From: an uncultured Lactobacillus sp.
GTDB taxonomy: Bacteria > Bacillota > Bacilli > Lactobacillales > Lactobacillaceae
Direction: 5' to 3'
Length of the DNA: 64,000 bases
Assembly (NCBI GenBank): GCA_946482465.1
Contig: CAMLRL010000001.1
Location: 62,001 to 126,000 of the forward strand
Made by a program: the position numbers and the translations under genes. The notes under the pieces were generated by a model, which made no database searches, was not told the DNA's origin, and saw nothing but the letters and a program-made list of their open reading frames with translations. Below, piece by piece: positions 9,628 to 18,600 of the stretch (its first letter is position 1; each line of letters begins with the position of its first letter).

Positions 9628-10785
9628 TTATTCTCCTAAATGATTAATTGTGGCAAAATGCCGGTAAATCTGATCAAAGACTTTAATAAATTCATCAGCT
9701 TCTGCAAGAGTGTTAGTTTCATCAAAGCTAAGGCGAATAGCGCTGGTTGCGACTTTATTATCAATATGCATAGCCACTAATGTGCTAGCCTCATCAACTT
9801 TAGTCGAAGCACAGGCAGAAGTCGTTGAAGTGTAAATATCATGTTCTTCCAGTGTATGAACTAGCGTTTCTCCCCTGATTCCTTCAAGTGCAAAACATAA
9901 AATATGCGGTGCAAAGTCAGCAGAAACAGGTGAAAAAATAGTTATCCCCGGTTTATCTTGTAAGTATGCTACAATTTTGCCTTTAATAGCAGCCTCTTTT
10001 TGAGCTTTAGCCGCTTCATTTTCTAACAGAAGGCGGATAGCTTTAGCCATTCCTGCAATTGCCGGCAAATTTTCGGTACCCGACCGCAGCCCTTTTTCCT
10101 GACCACCCCCATCATGAAGTGGTGCGAGCATTTTTCCTTCTTTTTTGTAAAGAATACCCGTACCTCTTGGAGCATGAAATTTATGAGCAGACAAACTGGA
10201 AAAATCCACGCGGGGAGTAAAAACACGCTGCCAAATATTTTTTCCTAAAGCTTGGACGTTATCAACATGAAAACTGACTGTCGGATAATTAGTTAACAAA
10301 TCACTAATTTCATCAATAGGCTGAATAGTTCCAATCTCATTATTAACACCCATAATTGATACCAAAGTAGTGTCAGAATCCAGTGCATTACGCAAATCAT
10401 TAACGTTAACGCGCCCTTCTTTGTCAACTGGCAGGTGAGTTACCCGAAAACCCAGGTATTCTAAGGCATTAAAAGCATTAGCGACGGAGGCATGTTCAAC
10501 ACTTGAAGTAATGAGATGTTTGCCAAATTCACGTTTTTGAAAAGCAGTCCCTTTTATTGCCCAATTGTTCGCTTCGGTACCACCTGATGTAAAAAATATT
10601 TCATCCTGTTTAACCTTTAAAAGTGCGGCAATTTGCTTACGTGAACTTTCTAAAAGTTGAAAAGCACGGTCACCCAATTTATGTAAACTGGAGGGATTGC
10701 CCCAAATAGTTTGCGCAACTTGATCATAGGTTGCTAAAACAGAAGGGTCAATCTTGGTCGTGGCACTATTGTCAAAGTATATCAA
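9628..10785 (-). CDS. Cysteine desulfurase (NifS/IscS-like), ThiI partner
   Basis: This 385-residue PLP-dependent class V aminotransferase-fold enzyme frees sulfur from cysteine as an enzyme persulfide. The PLP lysine is in SLSAHKFHAPRGTG (about 200-213). The catalytic cysteine is in TSACAST (about 324-330). The start is TTG at 10783-10785, supported by a strong GGGGGAGAG site and by the family-typical beginning MIYFDNSATT. An ATG start would cut into that block. The gene lies 6 bp ahead of thiI. This pairing is typical of Gram-positives with dedicated NifS-type proteins (NifZ in Bacillus), so the role is probably tRNA thiolation and not general Fe-S assembly. Confidence 0.9.
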   Translation of the reverse strand: MIYFDNSATTKIDPSVLATYDQVAQTIWGNPSSLHKLGDRAFQLLESSRKQIAALLKVKQDEIFFTSGGTEANNWAIKGTAFQKREFGKHLITSSVEHASVANAFNALEYLGFRVTHLPVDKEGRVNVNDLRNALDSDTTLVSIMGVNNEIGTIQPIDEISDLLTNYPTVSFHVDNVQALGKNIWQRVFTPRVDFSSLSAHKFHAPRGTGILYKKEGKMLAPLHDGGGQEKGLRSGTENLPAIAGMAKAIRLLLENEAAKAQKEAAIKGKIVAYLQDKPGITIFSPVSADFAPHILCFALEGIRGETLVHTLEEHDIYTSTTSACASTKVDEASTLVAMHIDNKVATSAIRLSFDETNTLAEADEFIKVFDQIYRHFATINHLGE

Positions 10786-10880
10786 AAGTTTCTCTCCCCC
10801 AAAGCACTACATGATTAGCTATTAACTTATAAATTGTAACTTAAATTAACTAAAGCTTCAATTATTAATGCAGCTGCACT

Positions 10881-10917
10881 AAAAAAGCTTTAAAATCATT
10901 TGTTAATCTTAAAGCTT
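10881..10917 (-). terminator. Terminator after ezrA
   Basis: On the minus strand AAGCTTTAAGATT pairs imperfectly with GATTTTAAAGCTT, followed by a run of six T. It lies 30 bp past the ezrA stop codon and separates ezrA from the desulfurase-thiI pair. Confidence 0.75.
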
Positions 10918-10946
10918 GATAATTATAATTGGTAACTAAAGTATAA

Positions 10947-12662
10947 TCAATTGTTTTTCTTATCTGAATAATACAAGTTTTCTAGACGCTGATATGAACC
11001 TGGTTCGACTTTTTCAATAGCAGTCGCAATCGTATCAAGAGCATCTTTATAATTGAATTCTTCTTCATAAAGTTGCATTGCCTTTTTCTGAGCAGCTTTA
11101 ATTGATCCATTATTTGAATATTTATTTGAATATTGTAAGGTAAGCTGAACTAAGTCCGCAGAATTGATAATATCGTCTGACTCTCTTTTTAACCTTTCAA
11201 CGTCATCAGAAATCTGAATTAATTCCTGTGAAATCTTTTCCATATTTAATCGCACTTGGCTTAACTCTTTAGCCACGTGCCCAATTTCATTGACAACTAA
11301 CGTATACATCTGGACAAAGGCATCGGGGTTTCCCGGCAGCTTTTTACGCTCTAAACGCCGATAAACCAGAGAAACTTCCTGCTTGAAACGGTTGATTGAG
11401 TCATTAGCCACATTTTCAGAATCATATAACCCGTCAACATCTTGCGCCATTTTTTTCTGTTGCGCACTAATTTCGCGTAACCGATCCAGCATACTTAACC
11501 ACGACGATTTAATTGCAGAATATACACCTTTACCATCAGCCACATTCTGTGTATCAACCGTATATTGCCGCTCCATATCATTAACTTCTTGTTCTAATTG
11601 CCTACTGGTAGCTAATTCATTATGCGTTAATTCATAACTTTCATCAATATGGCGTAATTTAGCGACCAAATTCTTAGACTCTACTTGTTCATGAGCCAAT
11701 AAGCGTTGGATTTTCTCCTGGTTTTCCTCTACAAATGGACGTGCCTTGTATTCTTTAATCAAAACGTCGTACAAGGCCGATATTTCATGTTTGATTTTTG
11801 CAATTTCTTTATTCAAAGCAGAAATCTTTAATTCGGTTAATAATTTGCCAGCAGCGGTAACTTGACCACGGACTTTCTTAATTTCGGCTAAAACATCAAG
11901 CTGGGTAATATAAAACTTGGAAGACATCATCTTTTTATATGTATCAGATAATTCATCTAATTGATCTTGAAATACCTGATCAAGTTGATGCCTTGCCTCT
12001 CTGACTTGGGGTAAAAGACAGCCTACATTTGCCAAAGCAGCTTTAATTTTTGAAAGAATCCGTTTTGCTTCTACCTGGTCGCCTTGAGCAGTTAAACTCT
12101 TAGCTTCGGAAAAGTCATTTTCCATTGTTGTCAGCTCATTTTCAATCTGATCAAGGGCAGAACCATATTCAAAAGAATCAGCAAGTACATTTTTGCGCAG
12201 GTCTTTATACTGATTAAATAAGTCATCATATTGCTTTTGGTTTTCTCTATTTGATTCGAGCAGTTCAGTGAAAACTTCCTTAGTATTTTTCGCATCATCA
12301 TAAGTTTGCGTCATAATTTCCTGAGCTTGTTTGATGTTTTTATGCGCTTTAAATAAATGATAATGCGCATTTTGGTCGGCTGCTTGTTCGAGAAAAGTCT
12401 GCGCTGCAGGTATTTTTTCAGTTGCTGCCTGCTTATAATTCTTGCGCCATGTAGTCAAAGTAGTCAGACTCTCACCTGCTAAATCCATTTTATCCAGATT
12501 AATTATATCTGTTTCCAAATGCATTTTTTCTATTTCTGAGATATGGTCGTCCAATTCCAAAATTTCCCGCAATTGACGACGGTTGACTACTATCATAAGT
12601 ACTACAATTATAATAATGATTAAACTTGCTATAATTACAACTATGGATTGAGCTGGTGACAT
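10947..12662 (-). CDS. ezrA: Septation ring formation regulator EzrA
   Basis: This 571-residue protein has one N-terminal membrane helix (about 5-26), and the rest is a cytoplasmic coiled-coil, spectrin-like rod. The early block MDLAGESLTTLTTWRKNY (about 59-76) is typical of EzrA. EzrA binds FtsZ, limits extra Z-rings and links division to wall synthesis. Length (560-575) and architecture are usual for the family. The gene has its own -10 box upstream and a terminator downstream, so it seems monocistronic. The GGAGG ribosome site is strong. Confidence 0.94.
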   Translation of the reverse strand: MSPAQSIVVIIASLIIIIIVVLMIVVNRRQLREILELDDHISEIEKMHLETDIINLDKMDLAGESLTTLTTWRKNYKQAATEKIPAAQTFLEQAADQNAHYHLFKAHKNIKQAQEIMTQTYDDAKNTKEVFTELLESNRENQKQYDDLFNQYKDLRKNVLADSFEYGSALDQIENELTTMENDFSEAKSLTAQGDQVEAKRILSKIKAALANVGCLLPQVREARHQLDQVFQDQLDELSDTYKKMMSSKFYITQLDVLAEIKKVRGQVTAAGKLLTELKISALNKEIAKIKHEISALYDVLIKEYKARPFVEENQEKIQRLLAHEQVESKNLVAKLRHIDESYELTHNELATSRQLEQEVNDMERQYTVDTQNVADGKGVYSAIKSSWLSMLDRLREISAQQKKMAQDVDGLYDSENVANDSINRFKQEVSLVYRRLERKKLPGNPDAFVQMYTLVVNEIGHVAKELSQVRLNMEKISQELIQISDDVERLKRESDDIINSADLVQLTLQYSNKYSNNGSIKAAQKKAMQLYEEEFNYKDALDTIATAIEKVEPGSYQRLENLYYSDKKNN

Positions 12663-12685
12663 AATTTTCCTCCAAAACTAACCCA

Positions 12686-12691
12686 ATTATA
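12686..12691 (-). promoter_or_regulatory. Putative -10 box of ezrA
   Basis: TATAAT on the minus strand lies 23 bp upstream of the ezrA ATG. The -35 match is poor. Confidence 0.45.
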
Positions 12692-12877
12692 ACAAATTTC
12701 TGTATTATTGTGGGTATGAGTTTTCTTTACTGGCAAAAATAATCCAATTCTGCCGAGAAAATTTAGTTACTATTAATAAATACACTCTAGTTTTAAAGGG
12801 AAATTGTTTAGTATGAGAGCTAACTAAAACTGGTTTTTCTTTTTTCTTCCTATTAAATAAAGTAAACAATGTTTTCC

Positions 12878-12906
12878 TTGCTTTAATACACTGAGACAAC
12901 TATAAT
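12878..12906 (+). promoter_or_regulatory. Promoter of rpsD
   Basis: TTGCTT at 12878-12883 and a perfect TATAAT at 12901-12906 have a 17 bp spacer. Transcription should start near 12913, giving a leader of about 175 nt. Between ezrA and this promoter (12692-12877) I see no gene or clear signal. Confidence 0.75.
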
Positions 12907-12912
12907 ATAGAG

Positions 12913-13086
12913 CGTGTAAAATATTTGCAGCTATAAGTGGCAAGAACGTCAACATCTTAATACGTTTTAGTGAACGAGTAACCGACGCTGCAAGAGGCGA
13001 AAATGAAAATTAAGATGCACGAATGTTAAACTTATACGTAATTATTTTACTCCAAAAACTGTTATCAGATTTTATTGGAGGATTTT
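12913..13086 (+). promoter_or_regulatory. Structured 5' leader of rpsD (probable S4 autoregulatory RNA)
   Basis: The roughly 175 nt leader has a perfect 9 bp long-range pairing: CATCTTAAT at 12953-12961 with ATTAAGATG at 13009-13017. It encloses a GC-richer region containing GACGCTGC and GAGGCG. Bacterial rpsD mRNAs are commonly repressed by their own product S4 binding a folded leader, and length, position and structure fit that. Binding by S4 is an inference. No terminator hairpin is seen inside, so control would be at translation or by an element not recognised here. Confidence 0.65.
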
Positions 13087-13698
13087 ATGTCAAGATATAC
13101 AGGTCCAAGTTGGAAACGTTCCAGAAGATTAGGAATTTCACTTTCAGGTACTGGTAAGGAGCTTAGCCGTCGTAACTACGCTCCTGGTCAACATGGTCCT
13201 AATTCACGTGGTCGTTTATCAGAATACGGCGAGCAATTGCACGAAAAGCAAAAGCTACGTTGGATGTACGGTTTAAACGAACGTCAATTTAGAACTTTGT
13301 TTACACGTGCCGGCAAGATCCGTGAAGGTGAACACGGTACTAACTTCATGGCTTTACTTGAGTGCCGCTTAGACAGTCTTGTTTACCGTTTAGGTTTTGC
13401 TACTACTAGAGAACAAGCTAGACAACTAGTTAACCACGGTCACATTACTGTTGACGGCAAGCGTGTTGATATTCCATCTTACGAAGTTAAGGCTGGTCAA
13501 GTCATTGGCCTCAAAGAAAAGTCAAAGAACTTGCAACAAGTTAAGGATGCGCTTGAAGCAGTTGTATCCCGCCCATCTTTTGTTTCATTTGATGATAACA
13601 AAATGGAAGGTTCACTTGTTCGTCTCCCAGAACGTGATGAAATGGAACCAGAAATTAACGAAGCTTTAGTTGTTGAATACTACAACAAGTTACTTTAA
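13087..13698 (+). CDS. rpsD: 30S ribosomal protein S4
   Basis: This 203-residue S4 starts [16 protein letters not shown]. The ATG at 13087 is chosen because a TTGGAGG ribosome site sits 5 bp before it. The S4 RNA-binding domain is visible as [20 protein letters not shown] and [15 protein letters not shown] (about 90-135). S4 is a primary 16S rRNA binder that nucleates 30S assembly. The N-terminus lacks the cysteine cluster of zinc-binding S4, so this is the zinc-free form. It is transcribed alone, with a structured leader and a strong terminator. Confidence 0.97.
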   Translation: MSRYTGPSWKRSRRLGISLSGTGKELSRRNYAPGQHGPNSRGRLSEYGEQLHEKQKLRWMYGLNERQFRTLFTRAGKIREGEHGTNFMALLECRLDSLVYRLGFATTREQARQLVNHGHITVDGKRVDIPSYEVKAGQVIGLKEKSKNLQQVKDALEAVVSRPSFVSFDDNKMEGSLVRLPERDEMEPEINEALVVEYYNKLL

Positions 13699-13710
13699 TT
13701 TCCACATTTT

Positions 13711-13745
13711 ACAAAACCCCTTTCCTACTTGGAGAGGGGTTTTTG
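13711..13745 (+). terminator. Terminator of rpsD
   Basis: ACCCCTTTCC pairs with GGAGAGGGGT around a short TACTT loop, followed by TTTTT. The stem is GC-rich and lies 14 bp after the stop codon. Confidence 0.9.
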
Positions 13746-13767
13746 CTACCCGAAAGGAGAGCTACTG

Positions 13768-14235
13768 ATGACTGAAGATTTAAATACCAGAGTATCGAAC
13801 GCTGCTCAAGGGATTACTCCGCAAACAAGACCTGATGAACGAAGAAGATTTTTAGGTTCTCTTCGCGAACGGGTTTTAGTTAGAGTGACTAATACAGAAG
13901 TACAAGATCCCAAATTAACTAAACTATTCTTATTACACTTTAAAGATTATACAGGGTACAACATACTAATAAATGGCAATTTGCATGATAATTTTGTAGA
14001 TCAAGTAGAAACTTATTGTAGTAAATACGAGATTGCTTTTACTATTGTTAACAACGAGGCTGCTAAAACTGGTCCAGATGACTCAGCCATTTTAGTAGTG
14101 GCACCAGCCGCAATTAACAAGATGCGGATTGAAATTAATCAGGTATATCCGCCGGAAATGCCTAAAACCCAGCTTAGCAATACTAATCAAAAAAAGGCTG
14201 GCTTCTGGCACCGGCTTTTTCACGGAGACAATTAA
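13768..14235 (+). CDS. YueI family protein (DUF1694)
   Basis: This protein has 155 residues when started at the ATG at 13768, which follows an AAAGGAGA site. An upstream in-frame start would lie inside the rpsD terminator. The blocks LNTRVSNAAQGITPQTRPDE and FLGSLRERVLVRVTNTE are typical of the YueI family, a soluble alpha/beta protein of unknown function conserved in Firmicutes. A basic tail with two aromatic residues (KKAGFWHRLFHGDN) ends the protein. rarA starts at the base right after its stop codon, so the two form an operon. Confidence 0.82.
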   Translation: MTEDLNTRVSNAAQGITPQTRPDERRRFLGSLRERVLVRVTNTEVQDPKLTKLFLLHFKDYTGYNILINGNLHDNFVDQVETYCSKYEIAFTIVNNEAAKTGPDDSAILVVAPAAINKMRIEINQVYPPEMPKTQLSNTNQKKAGFWHRLFHGDN

Positions 14236-15543
14236 ATGAAGCCATTAGCTTACAGAATGAGACCACAAAATTTAGATGAAGTTGTTGGTCAACAACATTT
14301 AATTGGTCCGGGTAAAATTATTCGGCGTATGGTTGAAGCCAAGATGCTATCATCTATGATACTCTATGGTCCCCCTGGCAGCGGCAAAACCAGTATTGCC
14401 AGTGCAATTGCCGGTTCAACCAAGTATGCTTTTCGCCAGCTTAATGCGGCAACCGATAGTAAAAAGCAGTTAGAACAAGTGGCGGCAGAAGGAAAACTCA
14501 GTGGCACCGTTATATTATTATTAGATGAAATTCACCGTTTAGACAAAACTAAACAGGATTTTCTCTTGCCATTGCTAGAATCTGGACAAATTATTTTGAT
14601 TGGTGCAACAACTGAAAATCCGTATATAGCTATCTCTCCTGCTATTCGTTCCCGGTGCCAAATTTTCGAACTTAAGCCTCTTGCTGCAGAAGACATCAGT
14701 AAAGCAATTGACCGTGCTTTAACCGATGATAAAAATGGTCTGGGAAAATACCAAGTAAAATTAACACATGATGCTAGAAATCTTTTAGTACAAAAAGGCA
14801 ATGGTGATTTACGTGCAACTCTAAACGGACTTGAATTAGCTGTGCGCTCAACAAAGCAAGAGCTGGTTGCAGCTGGTAAAACTGAAACTGAAAGCCTGAC
14901 TATTAATCAAGACGAAATGGCAAATTCGATTCAAATGCGTAGTCAAAACTTTGATGCCAAAGGTGACGGTCACTATGATTTAGTATCTGCTTTTCAAAAG
15001 TCAATTCGCGGTTCTGATACAGATGCCGCCTTGCATTATCTGGCGAGATTAATTGAATCAGGTGATCTAGTAGCAATTTGCCGGCGTCTAAGTGTGATAG
15101 CTTATGAAGATATTGGGCTGGCTAATCCAGCTGCTGTCCAGCATGTTCAAATTGCTATTCAAGCAGCAAAGAATCTCGGATTTCCTGAGGCCAGAATACC
15201 TCTAGCTAACGCAGTCATTGAGTTAGCAATATCTCCTAAGAGTAATAGTGCAATTAGTGCGATTGATGCTGCCTTGCAGGATGTTAAAAATAAGGATTAT
15301 GGCAGCATACCAGCAGACTTAAAAGATGCCCATTATTCCGGAGCCAAAAAATTAGGTCATGGCAAGGGCTATATTTACCCCCACTCTTTTGCAAATGATT
15401 GGGTAGCCCAACAATATTTACCAGATAAATTAGTGGGTAAACAATATTTCCAGCCTAAGGGCAATTCTAAAATTGAAAAGGGCTTAAAAAAGCAGTACGA
15501 AACCCTGCATGAATTACAAAAAAATGGTTTAAAGAAAAAATAA
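14236..15543 (+). CDS. rarA: Replication-associated recombination protein A (AAA+ ATPase)
   Basis: This 435-residue RarA/MgsA is a clamp-loader-like AAA+ ATPase acting at stalled replication forks. Walker A is YGPPGSGKTSIAS (about 44-56), Walker B is VILLLDEIHRLDK (about 92-104), and the sensor region is GATTENPY (about 120-127). The C-terminal tetramerisation and MgsA domain holds RRLSVIAYEDIGLANPAA (about 284-301) and YKYPHSF-type residues near 375-380. It abuts the YueI gene with no gap and converges on the first giant gene, with a shared hairpin between them. Confidence 0.95.
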   Translation: MKPLAYRMRPQNLDEVVGQQHLIGPGKIIRRMVEAKMLSSMILYGPPGSGKTSIASAIAGSTKYAFRQLNAATDSKKQLEQVAAEGKLSGTVILLLDEIHRLDKTKQDFLLPLLESGQIILIGATTENPYIAISPAIRSRCQIFELKPLAAEDISKAIDRALTDDKNGLGKYQVKLTHDARNLLVQKGNGDLRATLNGLELAVRSTKQELVAAGKTETESLTINQDEMANSIQMRSQNFDAKGDGHYDLVSAFQKSIRGSDTDAALHYLARLIESGDLVAICRRLSVIAYEDIGLANPAAVQHVQIAIQAAKNLGFPEARIPLANAVIELAISPKSNSAISAIDAALQDVKNKDYGSIPADLKDAHYSGAKKLGHGKGYIYPHSFANDWVAQQYLPDKLVGKQYFQPKGNSKIEKGLKKQYETLHELQKNGLKKK

Positions 15544-15550
15544 ACGAATT

Positions 15551-15597
15551 CAAAAAGTGCCACAACTGTTATTTCTAACAATTGTGACACTTTTATT
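15551..15597. terminator. Bidirectional terminator between rarA and giant gene 1
   Basis: AAAAGTG-C-CACAA-C-TGTTA pairs with TAACA-A-TTGTG-A-CACTTTT around TTTC, flanked by A and T runs. Its AAGTGCCAC / GTGACACTT core with one conserved C-A mismatch recurs after giant gene 3 and, in part, after giant gene 4. Confidence 0.85.
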
Positions 15598-15613
15598 TTA
15601 GTTAAGAAATTGA

Positions 15614-18600
15614 TTATCCTTTGATATTAGCTTTCTTAACAAATTTGTTCTTTGCTACGGTGTAATATTTCTTACCCTTAATCTTAACTGGATTACCATA
15701 GGTCTTTACGGACTTATGTTTCTTCAGCACTTTTTTACCAACACGACTGCCATACTGATTGTAAATGTAGGCGTTGCGTTTTAGTTTAAGTTTCTTAGAG
15801 TCGATATTGCCTGCGGCAATATACAAACCATCTTCAAGAACATAATAGATCTTCTTATTAACAACTTTTTGAGTTACCACATCAACTGTTGAACCTGCAT
15901 TAATGATTAAGCCATTGGCACGAATACCTTTTTGATCGTAAAGGTATGCGTTATGCATAACTTTCTTATTAATCAGGATGTGTGATTGATCTCCGCTGGC
16001 AACTGCAACTCCTTGTTTTGCTGTTGCACTCTTAAGCAATACATCTTGACTAGCAATATTAGCAGCCTTGATATAACGATTCTTAGCAATAGTGAAGTAC
16101 TTCTTGCCGCGAATTTTGACGCTGCTGCCATAAGTGGCAATAGCTTTACCGGTCTTCAGTTTACCAGATTTCTTAACCCGCTTGCCATATTGGTTATAAA
16201 TGTAAGCATTGTGCTTCAGCTTTTGGGCTGTGCTCTTAATGTTGCCCACTGCTACATAGTACTTCTTATCATTATCACCTTTATCAATTAAGACATAATA
16301 TTGGTCACCGTTAATTGTTTCAATACCGTATGTATCAAGGATTGAACCAGCTCCCAAAGTAATACCGTTTGCACGTTTGCCATTGCCATCATAGAGGTAA
16401 GCATTGTGCATCAAGACAACTCTTTCAGAGTCTTCATTCTTCTTATCAGTATCCTTATCTTTATCATCAGTCTTATTTGGTTGATTTGGCAATATTCCAG
16501 GAGTTTGAGCACCACCGCCATTTTCTACAATGTTAGTGACATGAACATTAGCTTCAGTAGCATCACGATATAGTTGATCAATTCCGAGATTACGTTTTGC
16601 CGTAATTATTTCACTAACTGCCGAACTAGCTTCGATACTATTTAGAAGATCGTTGTAATCTTTTTGAATAGTTTGCTTAATCTGAGTCTTAGCAGAAGAA
16701 TCATAATTATTGTCGCTATCAACCCGCTTATTGGCAGCCTTTTGGGCATCTGCTAAAGCGCCCTTGGCTATCATTTTTTCACCTTCAAGTTCGGTTGTTA
16801 AGTCTGTAGGATTTGCTTTAAGTTTTGCTAGTGCAGCTTCATAACTTTGCTGAATGGCACTATCATCAGTGTCAGGACCAAACTTCTGCTTCAAATATGC
16901 AGTAGCAGCTTCACGAATCTTAGCAAGTCTTTGACTAAGAACTTCTTTATCTTGATTTATGATGTTGATAACTTCCTGACTGTCAGGAATTGTTTCACCA
17001 ATTATCTTGTCAATTGCATCCTTACGAGCTTTATCTACACCAGCTGAATCGCTTGCTTGATCAATAGTACCATTCTTATCAATAGCGTGATGAACGTCTT
17101 GGTCAATTTGGTTCTTGATAGCATCTTTTTCAGCTTGGGTATAGTCAGTACCATCTTTGTGCTTTAATTCATCAACTTTCTTCTTAGCATTTGTGCCAGT
17201 ATCTTGAACTTCGCCTTTAGCCAATTCCCTTTCGGCTGCTAATTCGTGCTCTTTAACTTCATCAACCGATGCTCCAGTGATGTCCTTATTCGAGTTGAAT
17301 GCTTTATCTACTTCAGTGGTATCTGCATCATTACCAAACTTATCCTTCAGTCTTGCTACCGCATCATCATGCTTTTTGCTCAATTCTGCTTTGGAATTTG
17401 AGATAGCTTGAGCTAAGTCTTTTTCATCATTACCTTTTAAGGCATTAATTTTATCAATAGCGGTTTGCTTAATTCTAGCAACATTGGCAACAGTTTCAGC
17501 TGAATCAATATCAACACTTGCCTGTTTTGCTATTTCATCTACCCGATCCTGATTATCTTTACTCAAGCTTGGCTTAGCTGTAGAAGCTGCTTTATTGACT
17601 TCATCTTTGGCAGCTACTTTACTGAAGGCTAGTTCAGCTGTTGCTGCTGCAGAATCAAATTGTCTAGAAGCATTGTCAACTGCTGCTGCAACCGCGTCTG
17701 CATTAGTAGCACTGTCTATCTTAGTTTCGGCTGCTTTCTTAGCATCCTCAATAGCGGCTAAAGCATTGTCATAATCAGCTTTAGTAGTTGCTTTTTGAGT
17801 GTCATTAAACTTGTTATAAGCTTCATCAACACGGTTTTTAGCTTTAGTTGCTGCCTGGTCAACATTTGTTTTATTAATTGACTTGATAGCAGCTAAGTCA
17901 TCTTTATCTGATTGATCTGCAGAATTCTTAATACCCTTAATTGCAGTAATCGCTTTGTCACGAATGCTATTTACAGAATCAATTGTAGTTGCAGCGTCAA
18001 TATCTTTATTAGCTTGAGTAACAAGATCGTCGACCTTGTTCTTATCCTCTTGTTTATTTAAGCCACTCTTGATATCTTCAGCAACTGCTTTGACTGCGTC
18101 TTTAGCTGCAGCTTGACTAAAGGCTAATTCAGCGTCATTTTTAGCTTTGTCAATGTCAGTCTTAGCCTTATCAGAAGCATTATTGACATCTTGTTTGGAA
18201 GTAGCTGAATCTATTGCTTTTTCAGCATCAGCTTTAGCCTGATCAATATCTGCTTTAGCTTTGTCATACTTATCTTTAACTTCCTTTTGCTGGTCAAGAG
18301 TCAGCTTATTATAGTCATCGTCAAGTTGTTTCTTAGCATTGTCTGCTGCAGCCTCGACTTTGGTCTTTTCGGTTAGTTTAGTATTTCCTAAATCTGTATC
18401 TGTAGCAGTTTTTTCAGCTGTATCAATTGCACTTTCTCCAGCTTTTTCAGCTGCGTCTGCCTTTTCGACAGTTGGCTGTGAACCAACTGTATCCTTAGCG
18501 TCATCACGAGCTTTATTGATTGATTCAATAGCCTTTTCTTTATCAGCGTCAGATAAATCAGACTTATTAATCTTGTCAATTGCTGCAGAAGCATGATCAT

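Noticed and set aside
12705..12899. Minus-strand open frame of 64 codons upstream of ezrA
   Set aside because: Overlaps the ezrA promoter region, has no ribosome site and no recognisable family.
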